A DNA stretch of 64,000 bases from Sorghum bicolor (Eukaryota; Streptophyta; Magnoliopsida; Poales; Poaceae), in assembly GCF_000003195.3 (NCBI RefSeq), contig NC_012871.2, positions 54,923,802-54,987,801 on the forward strand. The letters run 5' to 3'. A program made the position numbers and the translations under genes. Below the pieces are notes generated by a model, which saw only the letters and a list, made by a program, of their open reading frames with translations, searched no databases and was not told the DNA's origin. This document shows positions 23,582 through 36,340 of this stretch, in pieces. Position 1 is the stretch's first letter. The number at the start of each line of letters is the position of its first letter.

Positions 23582-24473
23582 TAGGGATGGAAACGGATCA
23601 TATTCGTATTCAATCAAATCCGGATGTCACCGTTTATCATATTTTAATTCAGATTCGAATACAAATACAAATCTTGTCGAATAAGAATACAAAACGAATG
23701 TCTCGGATTCAGATATTTACACACAATTCAACTCAAAGTGCTATACTGTTAAATTCAACATGGATGAATAAATTTTACTACTCGATCAGTTCACCAGTAA
23801 CCAAAGTGAAATAAAATCAAAGTACACTTCTAATAAAGTGCCATTTTGCTTTATCATTTTTTTGTAGTTACAAAATTATTACACAAGTAGAGAATAAAGT
23901 ATATAGGTATATAACATAGATAAGAATAGCTCATAAGAAATAAATGTAGTTACCAATAAATATTTAATAATTAAGAAAATCAATTATCAATCATTACTTA
24001 TATAATTTTTATCATGAAATTATAAATTTTATAAAATAATTTACATTAGAAAACATAAACTAAAGTATGAAAATAAAATGCAACAAAAAATATATTAGGT
24101 TTAAACTTAATTATAAAAATACTAAAAATAATTTAATATTTATGTACCATCAATATTATTTTATTAATATTGAAGGTTAGTTCCAATGCACCATTAATAA
24201 TACTGAAATTCAATAATTAGTCACTAGTCATGAAAAGAAAACTTTTGAATAGTTTCATTATACCTCATTCTTTGTGGACACCGATAAATGTCGAATATTT
24301 CATATTTTTTATTGAATACAGATATGTTTAGAGAAAGATACTGAAAACGAGTTCGGATAAATCCATTTCATATCCACATTTGAAACGGATATGAATACGC
24401 ATATCCATATTACATGTTTTAGCAAATATGGATTCGAGTAATTTAGAGTTTGAGACATCCATTTACATCCCTA
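23582..24473. mobile_element. hAT-type MITE, 0.9 kb, target duplication TTGTCTC
   Basis: It starts TAGGGATGGAAAC and ends TTTACATCCCTA. TTGTCTC flanks both sides (23,575-23,581 and 24,474-24,480), seven of the eight bases expected for hAT. The interior is AT-rich with many CGGATA/TATCCG words and no transposase. A diverged relative starts at 6,519. Confidence 0.7.
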
Positions 24474-24480
24474 TTGTCTC

Positions 24481-25580
24481 CCTATCTATATGCACCTATT
24501 GTATATCCATCGTTATAAATGTTACTCCCTTGGTTCTAAATTATAAAAGTTTTTGGTTTTTCTAGGTACATAATTTTGTTATGCATTTAGATACACACTA
24601 TGTCTAGATATATAATGAAAGTATTTCTACTTCATAAGACTATCATTAAGCAAATAAATGAATTCAAAAAGCACTGCTTGTGGCAAAGGTCAAATGTTAA
24701 CAATAAGAAACCAAAAGTAGCATGGAAAATTGTTTGTGTTACTAAAAATGAAGGTGGCTTGGGTATATTTACAAAATGAATTTTTGTTGCTCAAATATCT
24801 TCATAAATTTTAGAATCAAGGACAATAGTGGGGTGGTTTCAGGATGGAGCTCTGTGCATTTTAGGTCCAGCGGGTTCAGGGACTCGAAACTTATGAGATT
24901 GGGTTGTGTGTTTCGGTTTCCATAGGCAGATTCCCAATGGAGGTCCGAAACATACCATTTTGTATAAAAATATATGTGTTTTATTAATAAATTGTTTATG
25001 TAAGCTATTAATAAGCTTGTTCTAAGTTGAGTCATGAAATTGTGTGTTGTTTATTACCTCTTGTTTATAAATGTGAATATGTAATATATATATCATGCAT
25101 GTGGTGCTACAAATTTCTTATTGGTATTTGTTGCCATAGAGGGGTGGGTTTTGGGTTTTGTGGAACCAATCTGATTTCTAAGATCCACTGAGTTTGGTTT
25201 TAGGTTTGGATTATCACCCAAAACGGTGTTAAGGGAATTTTTGGGTTTTGAGTTCGGCTTTCAGGTTTAGGTCCATGAAGACTCCACCCGACCTGAATCC
25301 ACTCCACTGCCATCCCTAAATAGAATATCCCTTGAGTACTGTTAGTTTGGGACATTAATTACACAAGGGGATTTTTGCCTCACTCCGACTCCAACATCAA
25401 AGGTTCTTTATGGTGGCGTGATATCCTCAAATTGCCATATTCGTTTTAAAGGTACAACAATGGTGACTCTTGTTTATTATGATCTCTAGGAAGGAAGGGT
25501 TTTGGGCCATGCTTTTCCAATGTTGTTCTCTTTTGCTAGAAACCATCGTATCTCATTCCATCAACCTATTTTTACTGGAG
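24481..25580. other. Intergenic DNA with MITE fragments
   Basis: TTACTCCCTTGGTTCTAAAT at 24,523 resembles one end of a Stowaway-type MITE; the other end was not found. CCACTGCCATCCCTAAA near 25,303 resembles a hAT MITE terminus, also without a partner. I see no gene. Confidence 0.45.
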
Positions 25581-25585
25581 CCTAT

Positions 25586-28546
25586 TGTCACACCCAAATT
25601 TAAGGATAAATTTGAGTACAATAAACCTCATGTGCGCTCCAGAAATAGTCGCGCACACAAGTCGACAAATTACAAATGTATCATCACAAGTGTCTTACAT
25701 AACGTTATTACAACACAAATATCAAAGTCTGCAACGAGCGGAAATAAAACACATATCTAGCTAAGCTTGGTAGCTCCAATCACAGGGACGACCGACTGGT
25801 GGATCGCCAACCTAGAAGTCCTCAGGGAATTCTTCATAGTAGCTTTCATCTGTTACCCATCCGGGATTTTGTCCAAAAAGAAATATAGAGACAAGCGTGA
25901 GTACATCTCATACTCCGCAAGCATAACATAGGATTTTATGCGGCTCAAAAGGGTCAGACACTGACTACTGCAGTTAGCATTTTAATTGGTCAATGTTTTA
26001 ATCCTATTTATTCATAAATTATGATTATGCTCCCGATTAGCCCAAATGAGTATATGATAATAACATCGTTAACCTTCACGGCTAACACCATCACCATCAC
26101 AGTTAAACCACATTAATCATCACGATCAATGCGTCAGGTTTTCATAAGTCATTCTCCCCATAACCATCCACGCCCAACTATTCCGTAAGGGTCCAAGGCC
26201 GCTCATGTCCGAGAGCACGGCTAGTATACCAGTTTGATCAAACTCTGCGCAGAGGTGTGCACTTTTCCCGTAAGTCGTGTTACCCATATGCTCGGGGTTT
26301 GCAAGACCCACTAACACTGCCAAGGTGAGCGGGCAAGGAACACTATGAAGCCTTCCATAGGCCTCGTCTAACCAGTTAGGGCCAAGAGGTTTCCTCGGCA
26401 AGCAGATATAGAGGACCCCCCCTTTCCTATGGCACATTTCCATCACGGCTATACACATAGGAACAGAAGCAGTTCCATACCCAAAGTGGCAAGCCCCTCT
26501 TGCGCCCTTTCGGGTAACCTCTAACCAGCTAGATGAGATCCTATTACTAAGCTAAAGTTAGAGCCATATAACCATCACGGTTGCACTGTATGTCCCGGAT
26601 AGTCGCTTACAGAGAAGTCCTTACGGAGGGTCTAGGTCAACCTGACCGAAGTCAATTGCACCATAGCCCTTTTCTCAACATTTGTCATCAAATTCATTAA
26701 AGTCAGAGTGATAGTAAAGTCTCAATTAATTAAAGCACTAGCAAAGCTACCCACATGCATTCTACCCATAGGTGTCATAAATATTTAGTCATGTAGCTAG
26801 GATGTCCTTAGGGTTATTAAAATTAGACACATGCAAATGCGTAATTAATTAAGTGAGTAGGTGTACAAGAGAAACCCATGTTATGCTTGCCTTCGGTGAA
26901 GGGGAACTGCTGCTGGTCCTGCTGCTCCTCGGAGTAAAAGGGATCACCCACGGACACACCACCGTCTGCGCTCGATCGGTACCACACAACAACACGCATT
27001 CCAAGTTCAATCATACAAGCAAACAATCCTTTAGTTAGAACAGTACACCAACAGATCAAAAATAAAATAAAATATTTAAAAACAGAACCTACGTTACGCT
27101 ACGATCACATAGATACGAAGGTCACGAAAATCGGAGCTAAAACGACCAAGTTACGAATTTACGGCGATTTCCTATAGGCATTTAATTAATTAAACCTAAC
27201 TCTGAAAATAAAAAGTTGCAAACTACAGAAACAGTAGTACTATCATGTAGAGAATTTAATTACGAACCTAACGCAATTTGAACGGGTCAAATCGGAGCTA
27301 AAACGAATATTTTATGGCCAAAACAATGCAGTGGCAATTCTATAAATAAAGCATGTTTAAACGAATTTAAATAAATATAGAAATTCTGGAAATTCTTTGG
27401 CCGAGGACTACGGGCACAAAATCACAATTTTTTGGGGACTCTTTAGCAAAACTGACCCGCGAAGGGGTACGGGCTCTTCTCGGCCGTTGATCTCGCGATG
27501 GACGGCCGAGATTAGATCGCAAAGAAGAGAGAGGGGGGGAGGCGGCGCGCCGGCCGGAGGGGAGGAAGGAGGCGGCGGGCGCCATTGCCGCGGCGAGCAA
27601 GCTCGCCGGAGAAGCCCGTGCAGGCGCTACGGAGCTCGGTTTTCCAAACCGAAACCACCGGAGGAGAGAGGAGGCGGAGACGAACTCATTCCCAGCCTCG
27701 AAGAGACCGGGGAGAGCTCGCGTGGCCCGCTCCATGGCCGGCGGCCATGGAGCTCGTCGGAGTTCACCGAAAACGGCCCTAGAGAGCACCACATCGCTCG
27801 GGAGAAAGCCGAAGAGGGAGATGAGGACGAGGCGCGCTCACCGACGCGAAGAAGGAAGACGAAGATGGCTCGGAGCAGCGGCTTCGCGCGGCCGACGAAT
27901 TTCTCCGACGACGGTTCACTGAAGGTTTCGGCGAGTTCTTGCGCGCTCAGGGCGAGAGCAGAGCCGGGGAGATAGGGGAAATGGGGAGAAGAAAGGCGGC
28001 TCGCACGCGGGGGCTCTTCAAACGACCGAAGCGCAGGGGGGAAGAGGGGATCGTGGGGGAGCGGCTTGCGGCCGGGTGGTTCGAACCGAGAGAGAGAGAA
28101 ACGGGGCGACAGTTTGGGGGAGGGGATGAACCCGGTGGGCCCCACCCATCAGCCGCTAGAGAGAGAGGGGGAAGCGAGGGGGAGCCGGCCAGCAGGCTGG
28201 CTGGGCCGCGGCCTAGGAAGGGGAGCGCGCGGGGGGGGGGGGTTCTGGGCCAAAGGCCGAAAGGAGGAAGGGGGGGGAAGGATTCCATTTCCTTTTTTTT
28301 AAACATATTTTTCAAATGCATTTCTTTTTCTTTAAATATTTTCTTGCGCAAGATATTTTGATTTTTAAAACAATCATCACATAAAAGAAATGCACCAGCA
28401 TGTATGCAACAAAAATATTTCTCTAAACATATATTAAATTTTAATTTCCCTAAATTTATTTATTTTCCTATATTGAAGATGCTCACAAAATAATTTATTA
28501 AATTCAATTCATCTATTTTAAATAAATAAAATTTTTGGGTGTTACA
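25586..28546 (-). mobile_element. Solo LTR of a Tekay-like Gypsy element, 2.96 kb, target duplication CCTAT
   Basis: On the plus strand it starts TGTCACACCC and ends GGGTGTTACA, with CCTAT on both sides (25,581-25,585 and 28,547-28,551). Read on the minus strand it begins TGTAACACCCAAAAATTT and ends TTTGGGTGTGACA, the usual Tekay/Del LTR style. The length is also typical of that lineage. The GC-rich core (27,480-28,270) contains a palindrome with arms GCTCCATGGCCG at 27,729-27,753. It carries long but compositional open frames. No internal domain remains, so it arose by LTR-LTR recombination. Confidence 0.9.
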
Positions 28547-28551
28547 CCTAT

Positions 28552-29440
28552 GTGCAGTTCCAGGACCTCCCTAACATCATCCGAGCCCTAGATATGTAGC
28601 AAGAACATTGTAAGTAGATTTACATGTGGGGCTCCCCAATATTTTCTTCTAGTCGCTTTCCAGTCGTTGCAGTGCACTTCCTGTCAAATGAAAGGAAAAC
28701 CTTCTTTTGGCTTCTTTTGAAAGATCGACTTAGTACAGAGAACTTGTCATGCATAAGAACATTTTCCTAGAAGACTACAGTCATTGTGTTCTCTATCCCT
28801 CGGTTGTGGAAGTGGGCTTCTGAATTTTGGCTCTTCCAAGCATATTGCAGGGATGGATGATGACCCGCTCCTCCCCTTCCTCGTCTCCACGGTGGCGGAA
28901 CCCACCCACACCAGATCTGCTCTACATCTAAACTCCCATGGCCAGCAGACACCAGATCCACATCCACCACCACCTGATCTATCCATCACCCTAGGCTTTG
29001 AAGCAACTAAATCTAATGTCCAGTCGTCATTAGCTCCGCCCTGTGCCTCACCGGAAGACAGGCCCAACCACCAGCTGGTAAGTCCAAAGGAGATTGATCA
29101 AGAGTTATAGGAGCAGGCATAGGCGCTGCTCCCAGACATGGCAAAGGATTTGAACAAGCTCAAGGATCAACAACAGCACTCACAATGTATTAATTTATTT
29201 AAAATAGCAACTTACAAAATTTATTATCATGGAGTATTAGTATAAATTGAAGAGAAATGTCGATCTTATTGATATGTGATTTGTATGTTTCCACGCTTCA
29301 TAAGCTATTAAAATAAATACTTGTCCTATAATGTATAAATGTTTGCTTGGTGTACATGGTGAAATATAAAGTATAACTTATTTTCTATAATAACATATAT
29401 AGTATTCGCATGTAGATTTGAGAGATTTTTTGGTTTAATT
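28552..29440. other. Intergenic DNA with a GC-rich island
   Basis: The 28,850-29,090 part is GC-rich with open frames on both strands, for example MDDDPLLPFLVSTVAEP on the plus strand. No family is recognisable and no splice or promoter signal is convincing. It could be a captured or decayed exon. Confidence 0.35.
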
Positions 29441-29479
29441 TTTATAGCGGCTGAGGTACATACAAATATTTAATTTTAT

Positions 29480-29890
29480 AATGACATATATGGGTAGGTT
29501 GAATTCAAATTTAGGAGTTATTTTGCATTATCTTTTACAATTGCAAAGATGTGTAATTTCTAAAATAATTAGGAGGTATTTTAAATTATCTTTTATAATG
29601 ATAGATGTGGGTAATTTAGATACAAAGTTAGAGGGTTATTTAAAACTATCTTTGACAACAGTAAAGATGTGTAATTTAGATGAAATGTTATGGAGTTATT
29701 TTAATTATGTTTCGTAATGAAACTAAGATGCACATTTAGTGGGTTATTTAGAGTTATCTTCATGATGACATATGTGTGTAATTTATATATAAATTTATGG
29801 GTTTATTCTAGAATATCTTGCAGAATGGCATATGTGTAGATGAGAAATTAGGGGGTTACTTTATTTATTTTCATAATGGAAGTGGTGGGT
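29480..29890. repeat. Degenerate minisatellite with a period near 60 bp
   Basis: Six to seven successive blocks share the pattern 'gTGTAATTTAGAT..AAA.TTA.GGGTTATTT..A.TATCTT...AATG'. The spacing is about 55-65 bp and the copies are strongly diverged. Open frames across it reflect the repeat and are not genes. Confidence 0.65.
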
Positions 29891-29899
29891 AATTTTTAT

Positions 29900-31982
29900 T
29901 TTAAATTACAATAGATCCAATGGCTATTATCGATGATAATTCTTTGAGTCTATCAAACTAAAGGCTATGTTTCTAATTATTGTAAGAGTTTCTAGGATTT
30001 ATCTTTTTTCCTAGTGCGTCTAGTGAGAATTAACATGGTGCCTTTGTTGAAGCCTCTAATTAATTAGTAATAGTAAGATAAGATAGGAACAAACAACATG
30101 AGGGAGGATACGTATCCGTACTTGCAGTTCCAAGTTAGCTACTAGAGAATGTATTTGAAATAATGGAAAATGGAAATAAATTTAGAGGAATAGAATGTAG
30201 CAAGGATATTGTGAGTGGTCTGCTTATTCTGGACTACGGAAAACAGACAGTGGCCAATTATTTTACTTCAAACTCCTTTCATTTCACTTCATGTTTCTAA
30301 GATAAAGGTATATATGTTGGTACAGAATTTTTTACAAGTCATTCATATTTCATGCAATAAAACTATGACACGATAAAATTTTGTACTAGTCCAAACTTCT
30401 GTTTTAAAGCAAACACGACTCTGACACGTGATCATGTAATGACAGGAATAAGAAAAACAATTGCAAAAAAAAACTGACATCTTCACCTCAGGTAGAGCAA
30501 TAATCTGGGATTTTTATTTGTTCTGAACTTTTCATCCAGTAGATGTTGGTCCTTATTTTCAAACATCCACACGAGGACAAAAATCATCAAGTTTCTTACA
30601 CCGTTGTGTACAGGCTTTGAATAAAAAGAATGAAATATTTAGATGGCATCCTACTAATATGTTAAAACAACGACACTAGCGCTAGTGTGAGCAGAATGTG
30701 TAAACCCTACAAAAGCAGCAACTAGTTAACAAGCAGATCATGGTATACACCGTCTCACAGCAAAAGGGATTGGCCTCACAAGTCGATCATGGTATACCGA
30801 ATTACCGACCCAGGGTCCGGGGATTCCGCCGAAATAAACTGAATTTCTCCGAAATCCGTTCATTTCAGCTCAGCCCGAGATAAAAGTAAACCTGTCAAAA
30901 TGTTTGGGCCTAGTTTAAATTTTCAGCCCATTATACGGTACAATAAAGAGCCCACAAACATTCATCCATCAATACGATGCTGAAAAACATCCTAGCGTTT
31001 GCTTGTTTCTGAGCCACCGCCAGCAGCGCCGTGTTCCAAATCAAGTCACGTTTTACCGGCTCTGGCTCATCCGCGTACTACAGCAAGGAACCAAAGATGT
31101 TTATAGACATGCCAAACGAAACTTTACATTGTTAACAAAAAAAATTAATATTGAATTGGACTACTGCTAGTTTAAAATTCTAGCTACGCCACCGATGGTC
31201 ACTCGACGCCTCATTGTCACTGCCATTATTTGTTTCATAAAAAAGTTATTTTTGACAAGAAGTTTCATAAAAAAGTTTGGCCACTATTTAAAGTCACACT
31301 TTTTTGTGAAGGGAAGAGGTAATTATATTAAAACTCAGCATAATGCATCCTAGATTACACATGAAAAATGTACAATAAATAAAGCATAATTATCTATCTA
31401 GAATCTGACATCATCTTCTTCCCTAGTTGTTTTCTTTAATGTAGTCCATGTTCTAGATGAACAGAGCCTTGTTAGAGCCAGAATGCAATCCATATGCCGA
31501 ATCCAACGATCAACTCGAAAACATTGGACAAGCCACAAAACCCAATATTGTGGAACCAATCCAAAATGCATCTTAATCGAAGAAAAATATTGGCATATAC
31601 ATCATCGGGCATAAAATAGGACGCACACTCATCACTTTAACCCTTGATTTGCTCTCCGCGACGGTGAGATATCGACGATCTAGAGTAATTGTCCTTGTTA
31701 GGAGTTCCCATAAGCACCTCTTTCCTTGCAAATAATGGTCATAAATTGGCTGCCTACCAATGAAATCAAAACCTGCAATGGTGACTTTGTCATTGCATCA
31801 TTATAGTCATCATCACAGGTAATAAGATTCTAACCGATAATCATTTGATTTTACCGATAAATTTATTTGAGCTAAACTAAAAGCGAACTGTATCTAAAAA
31901 CTACGAATGAGAGAGATAGGCCCCCTCTTCTTACCATCGGCACCGGAAAGAAGGAGAGGGGCCCTAGGCGGGGCAGTGGCCT
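29900..31982. other. Intergenic DNA, nothing recognised
   Basis: This is AT-rich sequence without terminal repeats, coding motifs or RNA genes that I can support. It ends at the CACTA terminus at 31,983. Confidence 0.45.
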
Positions 31983-32014
31983 CACTACTAGAGTTCGTCG
32001 ATGTGCCAAATGAG

Positions 32015-32275
32015 CTTTAGTCCCGGCATTTTTGGCGCCCGGGACAAAAGAAATCTTTAGTCCCGGTTGGTAAAGCCAACCGGGACTAACGGTCCCGGCG
32101 CTGTCGGAGAGGGACCTTTAGTCCCGGTTGGTGTTACCAACCGGGAGTAAATACTTACCTTTAGCCCCGGTTTGTGACACTAACCGGGACTAAAGCTTTT
32201 GTCCCGGTCGTTGGCACTAACCGGGGCTAAAGGTAGGTATTTACTCCCGGTTGGTAACACCAACCGGAACTAAAC
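32015..32275. repeat. 5' subterminal hairpin array of the CACTA element
   Basis: There are at least six TTTAGTCCCGG-type motifs in alternating orientation, forming hairpins with TTGGTAAAGCCAA-like loops. These are the expected binding sites for the element's TNPA-like protein. Confidence 0.85.
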
Positions 32276-32284
32276 CCTCCCCTC

Positions 32285-32290
32285 TATAAA
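32285..32290 (+). promoter_or_regulatory. TATA box of the CACTA transposase gene
   Basis: CTCTATAAATTG follows the subterminal array directly. It precedes a C/T-rich leader and an AT-rich intron-like stretch that ends at an AG (TGATAATGCAG) just before the coding start. Confidence 0.6.
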
Positions 32291-32838
32291 TTGAATCTCC
32301 CTCCTCCCATCTTCCTCTCCCTGCCCGAGCTCGAGGTGCTTTGTTCTTGCTTGTTCTTCCATTGTTCTTGCTTGTTAGTGCTCTCATCTCCCACGATTGA
32401 TCCATTTCAACGCTTCTACGCCGTCGTCGATTTGTTTGAAAGTTGCTAGCTTCATCCTCCTATGTTTCTCACCGCCATATGTAATTTCATATTGGACATA
32501 TGTCTATTTTGATTATTTCATGTTGCCATCTGAGCAATCATCGTCTTCTCATGTTTGAATTTTTTTGAACGATGCTAAGTGTGTGCCCGCTAAAAACTAG
32601 TATACACAAATCATTACTACTATGTATACACGAATCATGTTAAGTTCTATTATAGATATTATAGAATATTTTCTACTTTAATATGTTCATGTTCTTATTT
32701 AAAATATTAATAATATAATTTTTGTTTTAATTGTTAAATAAATTGTTTTTCACTTTAAAAATTATTGAAATTAATTTTCTTTACTGATAAAATTATAGCT
32801 TTTAATAGAAAAATTACAATTCTATGATAATGCAGATA

Positions 32839-35800
32839 ATGGCACGCCATTGGATGTACAATGCTGATCGCCGCTCCAACGAGTTCATTGAGGGCGTGCG
32901 AGAATTCCGCAGAGTGGCGGAGCAAAATAAGCGGGATGGTTTTATGTGTTGCCCATGTGCCGTTTGTAAGAATTTGAAGGAATTTTCAAACTCAAGAGAA
33001 ATTCACTTGCACTTGTTCACGAATGGTTTCATGCCAAACTATATTTGTTGGACCAAACACGGAGAGTCTGGGATTATGATGGAAGAAGGTGAAGAAGAGC
33101 AAGCGTACCCTGACGATGTTTTTGCTCAATACTGCGACTTCGCAGTAGAGGACGAAGGTGATGAAGACGGGGATGCAGGAAACAGTATCGTTGATGATGA
33201 CGATGCTCTTGGTGATGTCATTCGCGACGTACAGAGAGATTGCGAAAGTGCAAAGGAGAAGGCTAAATTTGACCAAATGCTAGAGGATCACAAGAAGCTA
33301 CTCTACCTGTCGGCCGAAGAGGGACAGAAAAAGCTAGGAACGACACTGGAGTTGTTACAGTGGAAGGCAGAGAATGGTATTTCTGACAAGGCATTTGGAA
33401 AATTACTGAAGATCCAAAAAATATGCTTCCGAAGCCTAATGAGTTACCCACCACTACATACGAAGCAAAAAAGATCGTCTGCCCTTTAGGATTACAAATC
33501 GAGAAGATACATGCATGCCCTAATGACTGCATCCTGTACCGTGGCGAGCACGAGAAATTAGATGAATGCCCTGTTTGCCATGCGTCACGGTACAAGATCT
33601 TGCGAGATGACCCTGGCGATGTTGAGGATGAAGAACGTCCGAGAAAGAGAATCCCTGCCAAGGTTATGTGGTATGCTCCAATAATTCCACGCCTAAAACG
33701 TTTGTTCAGAAATAAGGAGCATGCAAAGTTGTTGCGATGGCACAAAGAAGACCGTAAGGTGGACAACATGTTGAGACACCCTGCAGATGGTTCTCAGTGG
33801 AGAGAAATTGATAGAGAATTCCCGAAATTTGTAGAGGACGCAAGAAACCTAAGGTTCGCATTGAGTACGGATGGATTTAATCCTTTTGGGGACCAGAGCT
33901 CAAGTCATAGCACTTGGCCCGTTACTCTATGTATCTACAACCTTCCTCCGTGGTTATGCATGAAGCGTAAGTTCATTATGATGCCGGTGCTCATCCAAGG
34001 TCCGAAGCAACCTGGCAACGACATCGATGTTTACCTGAGGCCATTGGTTGAGGAACTCCAGCTTCTATGGAGCAAACCAGGTGTGTGTATGTGGGATGAG
34101 TACAAACAGGAAGCATTCGACCTACGAGCATTGTTGTTCGTGACAATCAATGATTGGCCAGCTCTAAGCAATCTTTCAGAACAGACAAACAAGGGATATA
34201 ATGCTTGCACCCATTGCTTTGGTGACCTTCAAGCTATCTATTTGAAAAAATGCCGAAAGGTCATGTACCTTGGCCATCGTCGATTTCTTGCTAAGAACCA
34301 CCAGTTGAGAAAGAAAGGCAAACATTTTAAAGGTACGGCAGAACACCGGTCCAAGCCAGGCAACCGAGATGGGGCATAGGTATTCGAGATGGTCAAAGAT
34401 TTGAAAGTAGTGTTTGGAAAGGGAGAAGGCAGCGAACCTGTTCCGAAAGACGCTTCGGGGCGTGCCCCAATGTGGAAGAAAAAGTCAATATTTTGGGAGC
34501 TACCATATTGGAAACACCTTGAGGTCTGCCACTCCATCGACGTGATGCACCTGACCAAGAATCTTTGTGTCAATCTCCTAGGGTTTATGGGTGTGTTTGG
34601 AAAGCCTAAGGATACCCTTGAGGCTCGAGAGGACTTAAAGCGCATGAAAGAACGAGACAACCTGCATCCAGAGCAGACAGATGATGGACGCCAGTATTTA
34701 AGACCTACTAGCTACAGTCTTAGCAATGAGGAGAAGGAAATCATGTTTGAGTGCCTAAGCAGCATCAAGGTCCCATCTGGGTTCTCCTCCAACATAAACC
34801 GTATAATAAATGTGCCAGAGAAAAAAATTGTCAACTTAAAATCGCACGACTGCCACGTGATTATGACACAACTGCTTCCGGTTGCCTTAAGAGGAATTCT
34901 ACCTCCACATGTACGTCTGGCCACCGTGAAGTTGTGTGCATTCCTCAATGCAATTTCTCAGAAGGCAATCAATCCTCTTGATCTAGCTACTCTACAGAAC
35001 GATGTGGTTCAATGTCTTGTCAGCTTTGAGTTGGTGTTTTCTCCATCTTTCTTTGATATCATGACACATCTCCTAGTTCATCTGGTCAAAGAGATTCATA
35101 TTCTGGGTCCTATCTTCCTACACAACATGTTTCCCTTAGAGATATTTATGGGTGTACTGAAAAAATATGTTCACCAGCGGGGTCGGCCAGAAGGAAGCAT
35201 CATCAAGGGATACGGGACAGAGGAGGTCATTGAGTTCTGTTGGACTTTATTCCTGATCTTGACCCGATTGGTCTTCTTGAATCAAGGTATGAGGGGAGAC
35301 TCGGTGGAAAGGGTACACTAGGAAAGAAAACATATATCAGCCAGGGTGATGATTTATTCAATAAAGTGCACTACACAGTCCTTCGAAACTCCATTGTGGT
35401 GGAACCCTATATTGAGGAACACATGGATTTTGTACGATCCGAGAATCCTGGAAAGAATGAGACTTGGGTTACGCATCATCACATGGAAACATTCAGTGAC
35501 TGGTTGCGAAAAAAATGCCAGGGTGATAAAGATATTGGAGATGAACTTTATTTGTTGGCTAGGCAACTAGCGTGGCACGTCCTCACATACAAAGGGTACG
35601 AGATAAATGGAAATACATTTTACACCGTATCACAAGATAAAAAGAGTACCAACCAAAACAGTGGTGTCCGTGTGGATGCCACGGACACGAATGGGGACAG
35701 GCACACATATTATGGTCGTATAAGAGGAGATTTGGGAACTAGACTATGCACATAATTTTAAAGTCCCTTTATTCCGATGCCAATGGGTGAAGATGAAAGG

Positions 35801-36187
35801 AGGGGTATCAGTCGATAAGGAGTACGGAATGACAATAGTGGACCTCAACAATATTGGATATACAAACGATCCATTCGTCCTCGGTACTAAGGTGAATCAG
35901 GTGTTCTATGTGAAAGACATGTCTACAAAACCTAAGAGAGGGAAACAAGACGAGAAAACACCAACGAGCCAAAGCAACACATCATTCTTACAGGGAAAAG
36001 AAACATCGTGGGAATTGAAGACAAGTCAGACGTGTCAGAGGATTATGAAAAGGATGAACGGATCCCACCCTTCTGTGTGGCCAAAGACCTAAGCATCATG
36101 CTCGCTGCAGAGGACACTCCATGGTTACGGAATGATCATAACCAAGGGCATTATGTTAAGAAAAAGTTTACCAATGTGCTAGCTTGA
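32839..36187 (+). pseudogene. CACTA transposase (TNP2/En-Spm type), frameshifted
   Basis: It starts at ATGGCACGCCATTGG, just after a splice acceptor. Domains in order are: the transposase-associated domain (RHWMYNADRRSNEF, with CCPCAVCKN and HLHLFTNGF, 32,842-33,060); the Transposase_21 core (33,423-34,560, with CPVCHASRY, LRFALSTDGFNPFG and the HSIDVMHLTKNLCVNLLG block); a DUF4218-like part (34,700-35,260, PVALRGILPPHVR to the EIFMGVLKKYVHQRGRPEGS block); and a DUF4216-like part (35,780-35,940, YGMTIVDLNNIGYTNDPFVLG). Breaks include a 1-base shift in an A run near 33,416, an in-frame TAG at 34,377-34,379, and shifts near 35,235, 35,710 and about 36,000. It is no longer functional. Confidence 0.9.
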
Positions 36188-36340
36188 TAATGGTAGTGAT
36201 TTGTACTTGAAATCTTGTGTAATATAATTGTAACATTATGTGTAATATAATTGTAACATCTTGATGTGGATTTTGAACTATTGGTATTCATGAGTTTGGT
36301 CAAACTTGGTCAATATTGGTATTCATGAAATGTATATATG

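Noticed and set aside
27397..28361. Several long open frames (up to 192 codons) on both strands
   Set aside because: All lie inside the GC-rich core of a solo LTR, overlap each other on opposite strands and lack recognisable domains; stop-poor GC-rich sequence explains them.
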